Below, piece after piece: positions 52,101 to 60,497 of a stretch of DNA of 64,000 nucleotides. A program made the translations under genes and the position numbers. The stretch covers positions 186,001 through 250,000 of the forward strand of contig JAUIJL010000007.1 in assembly GCA_030431255.1 (NCBI GenBank), in the 5' to 3' direction. Under the pieces are notes generated by a model. The model did not search any database, was not told the DNA's origin, and was given only the letters and a program-made list of their open reading frames with translations. Each line of letters opens with the position of its first letter. The first letter of the stretch is position 1. Source of the DNA: Thermoanaerobaculia bacterium (GTDB lineage: Bacteria > Acidobacteriota > Thermoanaerobaculia > Multivoradales > J023).

Positions 52101-52634
52101 ACTTCCCTGTGGCTGCATTGGGACCGTATTGCTTGGACCACGGATATCGCCGACGACGAGCTGACGGTGGTGGATCGGCTCGCACCGGACACCGCGGATC
52201 TGCGCTTCCGCGGCTTCTCGAAAGTGGTTCGCCAGGCACCCAACGCGCCCCACTCCTTCGACTACCAACAGACCCGAATCGAATCACCGTGGATCGTCTT
52301 TGCCGGCAACTACACCCGCTTCGGCGACGTGCGTCCCTTGCTGGACACGGTCGACGATTTCTCGGTCATCCTCGCGCCGGGGGATGAGATCGCTCTGGAA
52401 TTCGAAACTTCCGGGCTGCAACCGCCGGCACCGGGATTCCAGCGCACCTTATTCTTGGAAAGTCACGGCTGGGATAAAGACGCGGACCGCAATACCTGGG
52501 AGGCTCAACAACTCGAGCCCCTACCCTTCCACGCCATGAGCGGTTATCCCTATGGCGAAGGGGAGTCGTACCCGGATACCGAGGAGCACCGGCGCTATCA
52601 ATCGGAGTGGTTGACTCGACGCGTTGACGGCTAA
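49140..52634 (+). CDS. Secreted TPR/FG-GAP/ASPIC-UnbV giant protein
   Basis: 1164 residues. The N-terminal hydrophobic segment (about 18-43) is a signal peptide or anchor. TPRs occupy about 45-260 ('HGNLAIALLRQQKYDDALAAI'). An FG-GAP/VCBS propeller follows (about 300-620) with calcium-type loops such as 'DFDGDSKADL', 'DIDNNGALDI', 'DLDQDGFPDA' and 'DLDGDGDLDL'. The ASPIC/UnbV block is at about 655-720 ('NNFFGAGSLVEVRTG', 'VVWTNGVPQN'). The last 400 residues are beta-rich and unassigned. Proteins of this order are common in Acidobacteriota and Planctomycetes and are thought to be extracellular; no enzyme activity is established. Confidence 0.9.
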   Translation: MHTLSDPSKGCSAFPARFVVCTLLVWTLFCVAMLQGSIAMAVSPEAANLRDRGFAELENENPDQAEATYRRLIELVDDDPLGHGNLAIALLRQQKYDDALAAIEKALELAPNRPDLMAIRSEVRQWMGDLEGALADLDQASQAAPSDLEILYATYSAAGTLRTPEADPIAARVLKRLAELRPENVVVLLQLGQRAIADGDRALASTVFLRVEELLWQVQPIAFRALDMVKESLKADDLSSARVPAVRLENVLKVSPMFRESLRELKTGIQGIPIQRFAAEPPDTDFGPPVEISLRARVMDARAGAGKALGVGDFDGDSKADLCRIRVDGVLEIRLAAKAWDIASELPAPELDRLQVVDIDNNGALDILGFGPEIGHVWLGQGDGTFTRAEADLGLGEAGARGHEVVDFDIEGDLDLVLVGGASGPADLYRNSLLGPLERVGTQSLPRLPNSAPESVFSADIDRDGDLDLLVAHARGIQWLDNLRQGRFVDRTASAGVQPDAPMRSAVAVDLDQDGFPDAIAVGQGVRIWSNQAGPGDRRRLVTTTPKGLPSDGDFHQVVATDLDNDGRKDLVIVGPKGLAAFGQKADGSFRALPLTTEPGAAESATENAIESEEGSPGAAPETAISAVVTADLDGDGDLDLISSGAAGLHRYENLGGDQNRWLALRLRGLDKGSSKNNFFGAGSLVEVRTGQAYQFLEARGDVLHVGLGKQTQADSVRVVWTNGVPQNRLDLKGNQQVVEEQLLKGSCPFLYAWDGEKFAFVTDLLWGAPLGLPAAPGVWVGSDPSELVRVDGLKEDRGRYALRITEELWEAAFFDRARLWVVDHPADVEPASNLRIVPGPAGAELADRDRVLGARNLRPVSAAWDGRGRDVTERVQARDEVYADGYRPSPYQGVAEPWTFTFELGETPERPVRLHLDGWIFPADASLNLAVAQRDDLPYLPPRLEVETADGWQTLIDNMGFPPGKTKTMVVDLPTLPAGASKLRMVTSLWLHWDRIAWTTDIADDELTVVDRLAPDTADLRFRGFSKVVRQAPNAPHSFDYQQTRIESPWIVFAGNYTRFGDVRPLLDTVDDFSVILAPGDEIALEFETSGLQPPAPGFQRTLFLESHGWDKDADRNTWEAQQLEPLPFHAMSGYPYGEGESYPDTEEHRRYQSEWLTRRVDG

Positions 52635-52645
52635 GGAGGCGGGCC

Positions 52646-53002
52646 TTATTGGACTTCGATGGGCTCGCCTTCGTCGACGATGCGGTCCAAGATCTGCTGG
52701 ATGTCGGGGGGCACGTTGCGGAAGGCGATGCCCATGCAGCAGCTCTCTTCGTCGAGGGCTTCGAGGTAGACCACGCTGCCGTAGATTTGCACCAACTCGG
52801 TGCCGAGCTGGAGGTCGAGAGACACCTTGGAGCGCAAGGGTAGGGGATGATGGAGCTCCAGCCGGAGCCCGCCGCGGGAGATGTTGAGGGTTCGGCCGGT
52901 GGCTAAATCCGCGCGGAAGCCCTCCTCGTCGAATCGACTGACCTGGACCAGGTTGATTTTGTCCACTCGCGTATCAATGCGTCGGTCGTCCGACAGGCTC
53001 AT
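52646..53002 (-). CDS. PilZ-domain protein
   Basis: 118 residues from an ATG at 53002 with AAGGAGA upstream. The c-di-GMP-binding motifs are present: an Arg-rich N-terminal block ('DRRIDTR', the RxxxR type) and 'NISRGGLRLEL' (the D/NxSxxG type). A beta barrel follows. A single-domain PilZ protein usually links c-di-GMP to motility, surface polysaccharide or secretion. It is convergent with the FG-GAP gene (11-base gap) and lies downstream of parC on the same strand. Confidence 0.85.
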   Translation of the reverse strand: MSLSDDRRIDTRVDKINLVQVSRFDEEGFRADLATGRTLNISRGGLRLELHHPLPLRSKVSLDLQLGTELVQIYGSVVYLEALDEESCCMGIAFRNVPPDIQQILDRIVDEGEPIEVQ

Positions 53003-53077
53003 CTCGTCTCCTTGTCTAGCTTGGTTTTAGAGCGACCCTAACTCTAGAGCTTTCCGTCCCGAGGTTCAACCTCGCCC

Positions 53078-55009
53078 CTACTCGACCTCAGGAGGCGCAC
53101 CGCGTCGGTGGACCTTGATCAGGCTCACCGGTTTCGGCGCCATCCGGCTGCCGCGGGCCGCCAAGCCACAGAAGCCCAGCTCACTCAGCTCATAGTAATC
53201 TTCCACCTTGCGCTGGCGCTTCTTGGGCACGAATTTCATGAAGATCTCATGCTGGGGCTCGCCGATCCAGAATTTGTCGATCTTGCCTGCACCGTCCTTG
53301 ATCAGCTCGTATTCCTTGTCCTTGATGAAACCGGTGATGCGGATTTTCTTGGCCCAGGGATTCTTGTCCGGATCGCGATAGATGTAGGTCAGCACCACCC
53401 CTTCGTCCGGATCGTGGGGCACGATGCCCAGCACCTTCTTGCCCACGAATAGCTTGTCGGGCGGGGAGATGACTTTGTAGGTGCCGTCGATGGAGATCAC
53501 CACGATCTTGTCGTACTCGGAGACGGTCATCTCGTATTCGTCACCCTTGACCTCGTAGCCGAAGAGCCCCGTCTCCTTGTCGAAGGAGAGCTTCAAAGTC
53601 TGACGCGCCACCTCTTGCTTCGAAACCGCCTCGAAGCTGGTGATCTGGGTCCGACGCGGGTATTGCGGGCCGAATTTCTCGATCAGCCCCTGCAAATACT
53701 CGATCGTCGTCTGGGTCAGGCGACGCAGCTGCCCGCGAACGTTCTTGATCTGGCGGACGATGTCGTCGATATCCTTCCGCGACTTTTCGATGTCGTAGAG
53801 GGAAATCCGCCGGATCGGAATCTTGAGCAGGCGATCCACGTCGTCGTCGACCATCGGCCGCACGAAGAATTCGGCATATTGGGCCATGCCGTCCCAGACC
53901 TCTTGACGCACCTCGTCGGCGGTTTTGGCCGTCTCAATGCGTTTGTAGACCCGGTTCTCGATGAAGATCTGCTCCAGGGTCAGCCAATGCTGCCGATCTT
54001 CCAGCTCCCCGAGCTCGAGCTCCAGCTCCGCCTTGATCTGCTGCTTCAGGCGACCGGTCAGATCCTTGAGCACCTGAGAAACCGTCAGCTCCTCCGGTCG
54101 CTGGTCGCGAATCACCACCAAATTCGAATTGATCGACACCTCGCATTGGGTGTAGGCGTAGAGCTGCGGCACCACCTCGTCCGCGTAGATGCCGCGGGAC
54201 AGGTGCAACACCACCTCCACCTTATCCGCCGTGCGATCGTCGATCGACGCCACCTTCAGCTTGCCCTTTTGGCTCGCCTGCTCAATCGACGCGATCAAGC
54301 TTTCGGTGGTGGTGGAGAAAGGAATTTCCCGCACCGTGATGGTTTTGCGATCTTTCGACGTCTCCAGGGTCGCCCGCACCCTGACCTTGCCCACACCGTC
54401 CTCATATTCCGACGCATCCATGGACGCGCCCTGGGGAAAGTCCGGCAGCAGCAAGATCTCGCGATCCTCGAGCAAGTCAATTTGCGCCTGCAACAACTCG
54501 CCGAAGTTGTGCGGCAGAATCCGGGTCGACATGCCGACCGCGATGCCTTCCGTGCCCAACATGAGCAACACCGGCAGCTTAGCGGGCAGAAATATCGGCT
54601 CGTCCTTACGGCCGTCGTAGCTCGGCTGATATTCCGTCAGCTTCTTATTGAAAAGGGTTTCTTTAGCCAGAGGCGTCAAGCGGCATTCGATATACCGCGC
54701 CGCCGCCGCCGGATGACCGGTCAGCACGCTTCCGAAATTACCCTGGCGCTCAATGAAATATTCTTTATTCGCCAGCACCACCAAAGCGTCACCGATCGAA
54801 GCATCACCGTGGGGATGCAGCTTCATGGTTTCGCCGATAATGTTGGCGACCTTGTGGAACCGGCCGTCATCCACCTCGAAGAGCGTATTCAAGATGCGTC
54901 GCTGCACCGGCTTGCAACCGTCCCGCAGGTCGGGAATGGCCCGGTCGACGATCACATAGCTGGCATACTCAAGAAAATTTTGCCGCATCAGCGGCTCGAC
55001 ATAACTCAT
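53078..55009 (-). CDS. parC: DNA topoisomerase IV (type IIA) subunit A
   Basis: 643 residues from the ATG at 55009. The breakage-reunion core is intact: 'ASYVIVDRAIPDLRDGCKPVQRR', in parts YVIVDRAIPDLRDG and KPVQRRIL, 'KLHPHGDASIGDAL', and the catalytic Tyr at residue 106 in 'PAAAARYIECRL'. The coiled-coil region and a C-terminal domain of only about 150 residues follow ('EYDKIVVISIDGTYKVI'). Usual ParC/GyrA proteins are 740-880 residues, so the DNA-wrapping domain is reduced. With ParE it relaxes and decatenates DNA. It is separated from parE by two genes that do not belong to the topoisomerase. Confidence 0.94.
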   Translation of the reverse strand: MSYVEPLMRQNFLEYASYVIVDRAIPDLRDGCKPVQRRILNTLFEVDDGRFHKVANIIGETMKLHPHGDASIGDALVVLANKEYFIERQGNFGSVLTGHPAAAARYIECRLTPLAKETLFNKKLTEYQPSYDGRKDEPIFLPAKLPVLLMLGTEGIAVGMSTRILPHNFGELLQAQIDLLEDREILLLPDFPQGASMDASEYEDGVGKVRVRATLETSKDRKTITVREIPFSTTTESLIASIEQASQKGKLKVASIDDRTADKVEVVLHLSRGIYADEVVPQLYAYTQCEVSINSNLVVIRDQRPEELTVSQVLKDLTGRLKQQIKAELELELGELEDRQHWLTLEQIFIENRVYKRIETAKTADEVRQEVWDGMAQYAEFFVRPMVDDDVDRLLKIPIRRISLYDIEKSRKDIDDIVRQIKNVRGQLRRLTQTTIEYLQGLIEKFGPQYPRRTQITSFEAVSKQEVARQTLKLSFDKETGLFGYEVKGDEYEMTVSEYDKIVVISIDGTYKVISPPDKLFVGKKVLGIVPHDPDEGVVLTYIYRDPDKNPWAKKIRITGFIKDKEYELIKDGAGKIDKFWIGEPQHEIFMKFVPKKRQRKVEDYYELSELGFCGLAARGSRMAPKPVSLIKVHRRGAPPEVE

Positions 55010-55084
55010 ACTTCTTCGACTCTCTTGTTCTCGCTACTTTCGGCCAATCCAATAGATCGACCCCTGACTGAGCCCCGGCTCGCA

Positions 55085-55762
55085 TCAAATATTTCCACCC
55101 AGCTCCTGCCAGGATTCGGTTAGCGCGCCAAAGCTCGGGATATGACCCGAGTCGGATCTCCGCTCGATCAATCTCCGGAAATGAGCTTCCCCCGAAAAGA
55201 ATTTCCCAGGTTTTGTCTTCGAGTATCTCTCATGAATATCCCGGGCAGCCGCCTTGAGGTATCGACCGTGAAATTGAGCCCGCGTCTCGAATCCCGGCGC
55301 ACAGGGTATATCTTCGGGGTCGTTCTCTGCAGCATCATAAAACGCCCGAAAGTTGACGAGCACCGGATCCTGAGCCTTTTGTCGATACAAACTCCGATCT
55401 CCAAGCAGCCAAGTCTCAATGCAGCAGTGTTGCACGATGGCAACCGGATGAAAGCTAGGACGAGAATGTGACTGTAGAAGCTTCGTAGCCTTCTCTTGAA
55501 CATCCGCAAGAGGCTCGTCCTCGGAGTCTAAACACAAGAAAAAGCCCGTCACCTCGACATTCCAATGATCCAAGTCCTCGACCACCTCGGGGATCCGATT
55601 GAAAATACCCGGCTGTCCCCCGCCGTTGATCAACCAATAGCCGTCACCTTGCCAATCCGCCGGATTCTCGACTTCTGGTAGGTCAGGAAAGGCGTAAGCC
55701 AGCCAGCGGCGGTAAAGCTTCGGTTCCGTCCGCCGACCTTCCAACAGGAAACACAGCCTCAA
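55085..55762 (-). CDS. TOPRIM-like (RloB/DUF4276-type) putative nuclease, partner of an AAA ATPase
   Basis: 225 residues from a TTG at 55762. This start overlaps the TGA of the upstream ATPase gene as TTGA, and a full AGGAGG lies 7 bases upstream inside the ATPase codons. Residues 8-14 read 'EGRRTEP' at the end of a beta strand and 76-83 read 'LCLDSEDE'. These are the Glu and Asp-x-Asp-like positions of a TOPRIM fold. 'IETWLLGDR' (about 115-123) matches the third conserved block of RloB/DUF4276 proteins. Function inferred: metal-dependent DNA or RNA cleavage controlled by the ATPase. I have no evidence for the specific target. Confidence 0.75.
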   Translation of the reverse strand: MRLCFLLEGRRTEPKLYRRWLAYAFPDLPEVENPADWQGDGYWLINGGGQPGIFNRIPEVVEDLDHWNVEVTGFFLCLDSEDEPLADVQEKATKLLQSHSRPSFHPVAIVQHCCIETWLLGDRSLYRQKAQDPVLVNFRAFYDAAENDPEDIPCAPGFETRAQFHGRYLKAAARDIHERYSKTKPGKFFSGEAHFRRLIERRSDSGHIPSFGALTESWQELGGNI

Positions 55763-56910
55763 CCCACGGCCTCCTGATATTCCGGTGCGTTGAGCAATTG
55801 GGTGAAGTGCTCCAAGCGAGAGGAACGCTGAAGAGACGGAATCTCACTGGCCGACCGCACCCGCACCCGGGAACCGTGGCGCGTGACCAGCTTCCAACGC
55901 CGCATGGGGATCTCGTTGATCACCCTAGGGTGATGGCTGGTGGCGATGAATTGGACTCGGTCGAGCCCTTCGAGCATGCGCTCCGCTACTTCCGGCAAAC
56001 AATTGATTCCCAAGCCGTTCTCCAGCTCGTCGATCAAGAAAACCGTGCCGTCGGGCGCCAGCGTGGTTTCGATGAGAAAAACCAATATCTTGAGCATGCC
56101 GGTGGACCAAGTCTTGTAGGTGATCCAGGGCTCGACTCCCTCTTCCCGCAATGCCAAAACGAGCTTCTCGGTCATGAAGTGCTCGTCTTGCCTCGGAACC
56201 ATCTTCAGCTCGTCGGGAGTAGCTACCCTGAGCTCTGAGACCCCCGGAAAAACATCCATGAAGTCTTCACACAATCGCGCGAACATCGCGGGATGATCTT
56301 TTTGCAGCACGTAGAGCTTTAAGAAGGGGCCCGAATGACTTTCCATCAGCTTGTCCAAGCTGCTAGCGAGGCTCATCCTCGTCTGCTCGGCTTCCGAGAC
56401 CGAGCTCACGGCCCCAAAGATCCAAAGCTCCTTCAGCTCTCTGAAACCTTCCAACATTTCAACGAACAACTCGAGCTCTGGCTCCTCCTCCAACAGGTAA
56501 ACCGCGCTGTCATGTCGATTCAACAACGGTAAAGCGCGCCCCTGGAATTGGAACGCGTCGACCATGCGATCCACCAGGATCTCGCCGTCCCGCTCGATTT
56601 TCTCCCAGACGATATGGCCGTCCGTTTCCGGCTCACGCACAGCGCTACCGCTGCGACGCCGAGAGTAGGTCACTCGCAGCTCACCATGCCACCGATACAC
56701 CTGCCCTTCGTGCCTCAGCCTCAGGTCCCAACGGCTGCTCGGCAGCTCAAACACGCCCCTGAGGGCGAGACGGCGAACGCTCAATAGGGCATCCAGAATC
56801 CGAGTTTTACCGACCCCCGACGGCCCCACCAGAAGGTTTAGGGCGTCGAATTCGACCGGCTCCAGCTTCCAACCGGTATCCAGGTCTTCATACTCAAAAG
56901 AGTGGATCAT
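55759..56910 (-). CDS. OLD/SMC-like AAA ATPase, first gene of a two-gene module
   Basis: 383 residues from the ATG at 56910. Walker A is GPSGVGKT (29-36), an ABC-signature-like loop 'WSTGMLKI' lies at about 268-275, Walker B is 'VFLIDELENGLG' (290-301) and the switch His is in 'FIATSHHPRVINEI' (321-334). This order is that of AAA_21/AAA_15 ATPases related to OLD and RecF. The N- and C-terminal parts flank a helical insertion (about 90-260). It starts 6 bases from the parE stop and is coupled to the TOPRIM-like gene. In the anti-phage literature such ATPases activate nuclease partners when they sense phage activity. Confidence 0.85.
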   Translation of the reverse strand: MIHSFEYEDLDTGWKLEPVEFDALNLLVGPSGVGKTRILDALLSVRRLALRGVFELPSSRWDLRLRHEGQVYRWHGELRVTYSRRRSGSAVREPETDGHIVWEKIERDGEILVDRMVDAFQFQGRALPLLNRHDSAVYLLEEEPELELFVEMLEGFRELKELWIFGAVSSVSEAEQTRMSLASSLDKLMESHSGPFLKLYVLQKDHPAMFARLCEDFMDVFPGVSELRVATPDELKMVPRQDEHFMTEKLVLALREEGVEPWITYKTWSTGMLKILVFLIETTLAPDGTVFLIDELENGLGINCLPEVAERMLEGLDRVQFIATSHHPRVINEIPMRRWKLVTRHGSRVRVRSASEIPSLQRSSRLEHFTQLLNAPEYQEAVG

Positions 56911-56915
56911 CGGAG

Positions 56916-58727
56916 TCAGACGACCTCGTGGATCAGGTTGTCGACAATGAATTCCTTGCGCTGGGGAGTATTCTTGCCCATGTAGAACTCAAGGGCTTTG
57001 GTGACCTCGGACATGGCGCGAACCCGGACTTGCTGAAGGCGAATGTCCTCGCCGATGAAGTTGTCGAATTCTTTGGGCGAGATCTCACCCAGGCCTTTGA
57101 ATCGAGTCACCTCCGGCCCGCGTAGGCGATCCATCGCTCGGTCTCGCTCTTTTTCCGAGTAGCAATAAATGGTTTCTTTTTTGTTGCGGACCCGGAACAG
57201 CGGCGTTTCCAAAATATACACATGACCCCGGGTGACCAGCTCCTCGAAATAGCGCAAGAAGTAGGTCAACAATAGGTTTCTAATGTGCATGCCGTCGACA
57301 TCGGCGTCGGTGGCGATCACCACGCGGTTGTAGCGCAGATCATCGATCGAGTCTTCGATGCCCAAGGCGCGCATGATGTTGTAGAGCTCTTCGTTTTTAT
57401 AGACGGCATCGCGCTTCAGGCCGAAGCAATTGAGCGGTTTTCCTTTGAGGGAAAAAATCGCTTGGGTGTCCACGTCCCGGCTTTGCACCATCGACCCACC
57501 CGCGGAATCACCCTCGGTCAGGAAGATGGTCGACTCGTCCTCCCGAGGCTTCTTCGACCCGAGGTGGATCTTGCAATCCATCAGCTTGGGAATGCGGATC
57601 GCCGTGGCCTTGGCCCGCTCGCGGGCCTTTTTCTTCACCGCCTGAAGCTCTTTGCGCAGCTTCTCGTTGGTTTCGATCTTTCGGATCACCTTTTCGGCGA
57701 TCTCGGGATTTTTGAGCAACCACAGCTGCACGGATTCCTTGACCGCCGGCACGATCCAGCCGCGCACGTCCGTTGAGCCGAGCTTATTCTTGGTCTGGCT
57801 TTCGAAAACCGGTTCCTGGATCTTCACCGCCACGGCGCCGATCAGGCCGTCGCGCACGTCAGGCCCGGCAAAGCTCTTTTTGGCAAATTCGTTGATGCCT
57901 TTGAGCAAGCCCTCGCGGAACGCGCTTTGGTGGGTGCCACCATCAGAGGTGTGCTGGCCGTTGACGAAGCTGAAATAGGTTTCGCCGTAATTATTGGTGT
58001 GGGTGAAGGCGAATTCCAGCCGATCCTGGCTTTGGTGCACCACGTCGTAGAGGCTTTCCTCTTCCCCCAGCTCTTCTTCCAGGAGGTCCTTGAGCCCGTG
58101 CTTCGACTTGAAGCTCTGACCGTTGTAAGCCACGGTCAGGCCGGTGTTCAGGAATGCGTAATAGCGCAGGCGGTGGTGGATCAGCTCGTCACGCCATTCG
58201 TACTCGCCGAAAATCTCCGGGTCGGGCCGAAACTCCACAAAGGTGCCGTTTTTCTCCGGCTCCTTGCCGCCTTTTTCGTCCTTGATCCGACCCTGGGCAA
58301 AGCGGGCGCGTTTGAATTTGCCGTCGCGCCAGCTGCACACCTCAAAGTGGTCGGAGAGGGCGTTCACCGCCTTGGTGCCGACGCCGTTCAGGCCCACCGA
58401 AAATTGGAAGACGTCGTCGTTGTATTTACCGCCGGTGTTGATCTTGGAAACGCAATCGACCACCTTGCCCAAGGGGATGCCGCGACCGTAGTCGCGAATT
58501 TGCATCAGCTCGCCGTCGCGTTTGATCTCGATGCGTTTGCCCACGCCCATGATGAACTCGTCGATGGAGTTGTCCACCACTTCCTTGAGCAGCACATAAA
58601 TACCGTCGTTGGGATTCGAGCCATTGCCCACCCGACCGATGTACATGCCCGTACGTTTTCGGATGTGGGTTAAGGCATCGAGAGTCTGGATTGCGTTTTC
58701 GTCGTAGAGCACGGCCTGCCGGGCCAT
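56916..58727 (-). CDS. parE: DNA topoisomerase IV (type IIA) subunit B
   Basis: 603 residues from the ATG at 58727 (AAGGAGAC upstream); an in-frame extension to 58880 is not conserved. GHKL ATP-binding blocks: 'EVVDNSIDEFIMG', 'IRDYGRGIPLGKV', 'VGLNGVGTKAVNAL'. The TOPRIM domain has 'LTEGDSAGGS' and 'ATDADVDGMHIRNLLL'. 'QTKNKLGS' marks the QTK loop. Length is as expected for the shorter ParE type. It drives ATP-dependent strand passage with ParC. The ATPase/TOPRIM pair and parC follow on the same strand, the first gene beginning 6 bases after the parE stop. Confidence 0.95.
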   Translation of the reverse strand: MARQAVLYDENAIQTLDALTHIRKRTGMYIGRVGNGSNPNDGIYVLLKEVVDNSIDEFIMGVGKRIEIKRDGELMQIRDYGRGIPLGKVVDCVSKINTGGKYNDDVFQFSVGLNGVGTKAVNALSDHFEVCSWRDGKFKRARFAQGRIKDEKGGKEPEKNGTFVEFRPDPEIFGEYEWRDELIHHRLRYYAFLNTGLTVAYNGQSFKSKHGLKDLLEEELGEEESLYDVVHQSQDRLEFAFTHTNNYGETYFSFVNGQHTSDGGTHQSAFREGLLKGINEFAKKSFAGPDVRDGLIGAVAVKIQEPVFESQTKNKLGSTDVRGWIVPAVKESVQLWLLKNPEIAEKVIRKIETNEKLRKELQAVKKKARERAKATAIRIPKLMDCKIHLGSKKPREDESTIFLTEGDSAGGSMVQSRDVDTQAIFSLKGKPLNCFGLKRDAVYKNEELYNIMRALGIEDSIDDLRYNRVVIATDADVDGMHIRNLLLTYFLRYFEELVTRGHVYILETPLFRVRNKKETIYCYSEKERDRAMDRLRGPEVTRFKGLGEISPKEFDNFIGEDIRLQQVRVRAMSEVTKALEFYMGKNTPQRKEFIVDNLIHEVV

Positions 58728-59009
58728 TTCGTCTCCTTCGGTAGCCAGTCGCCAAACCGGGCCTAATTCCCATGCGGGCGGCCCAAACCATAAAAATTCG
58801 TGCCGTTCAGGCGGTAGCGGACCGTCCCGTCCGCGACGCCAGAGGATACCCGGAGAAGCCTTGCGTCTCCAGGGCGGCACTCAGGCGGTAATTATAGCAG
58901 GAGCGTGGCATCGCACCAAAATTCGAGGGCCGACTCGGCCGCTGGGATAAAGTGGTAGTCAGTGCTCCTACCGACTTCCACCCGCGCACCCTGGAAGAAA
59001 GGACTCAGC

Positions 59010-60416
59010 ATGAGCGACAGCCCCCACGATTCCGAGCCCGGACGGGTTCCCTCGGGCGACGATCCCGTCATCGAGGGCAACGTCGACGACATGGCGGAAG
59101 AAAGCTACGAGATCCCCCCTTTCGAGCCGCCAGCGGACTACGCATTCGAGCCGGAGCTGGTGGGCGCGGCTCCGCGTCCGATCCCTGACCGCATCCACGA
59201 AGGCAGCTGGGCGAGAAAGCAGCGGCTCACCGTCCAATGGCTGGCTTTCGCGGGCGGCTTGAGCGGTCTGCTCTCCACCATTCCCCAGGTCCGCGCGGCG
59301 GGGGTGTACTTTCTACCCCTCCTCTATCTGGATTGGATCGCCATCGCCCTCTTGGCGATCGCTGCCGTGGCATGGCTGTGGAATCGCTTCGGCAACACGC
59401 CCATGCGCTACATCGAGCGCGGGACTCCTCACGTGGGTCGGGTCCTCGGCCTGGTCAAGCAGCCCTCGCAGATCATCAACGGTCAGACGACTCAATTCAA
59501 TTTCACCGCCTTAGTGGACTTCCTGCATCCCGAAACCGGCGAGCACATGACCGCCGAAATCGTCTCGTCGGACTTCTCCGCCGACGCCCGCCACAAATTC
59601 GACACCTCCTTCCGTGTCGGCGATTACGTCACCTTGGTCTACTACCCCGAAGACGTGGAGTCCTCACTGCGGCTCTACGGATTTCTCGACCTGGCCCCTG
59701 ATCTCGGGCTGATCAGAGTCGGCAAACCCACCACTTTCCTCGAGCTCGCCGCAGCCACCGTCATCGTGACCGCCATCCTCGGTTTGTTGATTTGGAACGT
59801 CTACGCCCTTGAATGCTTCGAGCCGCTGGAATACGCATGGACCGACTTTTGGCTGCCCATGGTGATCGGAGCGGTGGTCTTCGGAGTGGGCTTTGTGGGT
59901 TATTTCGTCCACCAATACCGAAAAGAGCTGCGAGAACAGAATCAACGCAATCTCGAAGCCTTCCATGCAGGCAGGGCGGTCGAGATCGGCCACAGCGCGT
60001 TCTTCGCCCAAACCGGTTTCATCAATCGCTGCATACAACTCCTTGTGGTGGTCGCGCTGCCTTTCATGGGTGGCTTGATCGGCGTGGTGCTGGGCTTCTC
60101 CGCCAACGGCCTGGGTGACGACGGTCCGCCCACCACTCGGCCGGTGAAGATCCTGGAGCTCTACGAGGAATCCCATGCATACATCGTGCGTCAGTACTAC
60201 GCCGAATACAACATCAAGGACGATCCCGACGGGCCCCAAAACAAACGCAAGCTCTACACCTCGCCCGAGCATTTGTTGATGCTCGCCGGCGACGGCCCCT
60301 TCGAGGCAATCATCCGGCCCGGCCGTTTCGGATTCCCGTGGGTGGAGACCCTCCAGCCCGTCGGCGATCCGGCCACCTCACCCGGGCCGTCAGCCCTTGA
60401 GACCGGTAGTCCCTGA
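59010..60416 (+). CDS. Multi-pass membrane protein with DUF3592-like region (hypothetical)
   Basis: 468 residues from the ATG at 59010 with GAAAGGA upstream (a longer frame to 58962 is not supported). An acidic N-terminal tail is followed by about five membrane helices in three groups. The soluble segment between the first and second groups ('GVRVLGLVKQ'-like region, then 'FRVGDYVTLVYYPEDVESSL') resembles DUF3592, in which a beta barrel faces the periplasm. No catalytic motif was seen. The C-terminus is Pro/Ser/Thr-rich. It is divergent from parE. Confidence 0.7.
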   Translation: MSDSPHDSEPGRVPSGDDPVIEGNVDDMAEESYEIPPFEPPADYAFEPELVGAAPRPIPDRIHEGSWARKQRLTVQWLAFAGGLSGLLSTIPQVRAAGVYFLPLLYLDWIAIALLAIAAVAWLWNRFGNTPMRYIERGTPHVGRVLGLVKQPSQIINGQTTQFNFTALVDFLHPETGEHMTAEIVSSDFSADARHKFDTSFRVGDYVTLVYYPEDVESSLRLYGFLDLAPDLGLIRVGKPTTFLELAAATVIVTAILGLLIWNVYALECFEPLEYAWTDFWLPMVIGAVVFGVGFVGYFVHQYRKELREQNQRNLEAFHAGRAVEIGHSAFFAQTGFINRCIQLLVVVALPFMGGLIGVVLGFSANGLGDDGPPTTRPVKILELYEESHAYIVRQYYAEYNIKDDPDGPQNKRKLYTSPEHLLMLAGDGPFEAIIRPGRFGFPWVETLQPVGDPATSPGPSALETGSP

Positions 60417-60418
60417 GC

Positions 60419-60476
60419 CCGTCAACCCCTGAACCGCCAACTCCTGACCGTCAACCCTTGAACCGCCAACTCCTGA
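60419..60476. repeat. 29-bp tandem repeat, two copies
   Basis: Units at 60419-60447 and 60448-60476 (CCGTCAACCC, CTGAACCGCC, AACTCCTGA) differ at one position. A degenerate relative precedes them inside the end of the membrane protein gene. It lies directly in front of the thioesterase gene's ribosome binding site. Confidence 0.85.
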
Positions 60477-60497
60477 GACCTGCACCCGAGGAGCACG

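Noticed and set aside
53615-55123. A 502-codon plus-strand frame
   Set aside because: Antisense to parC; composition is typical of a shadow frame.
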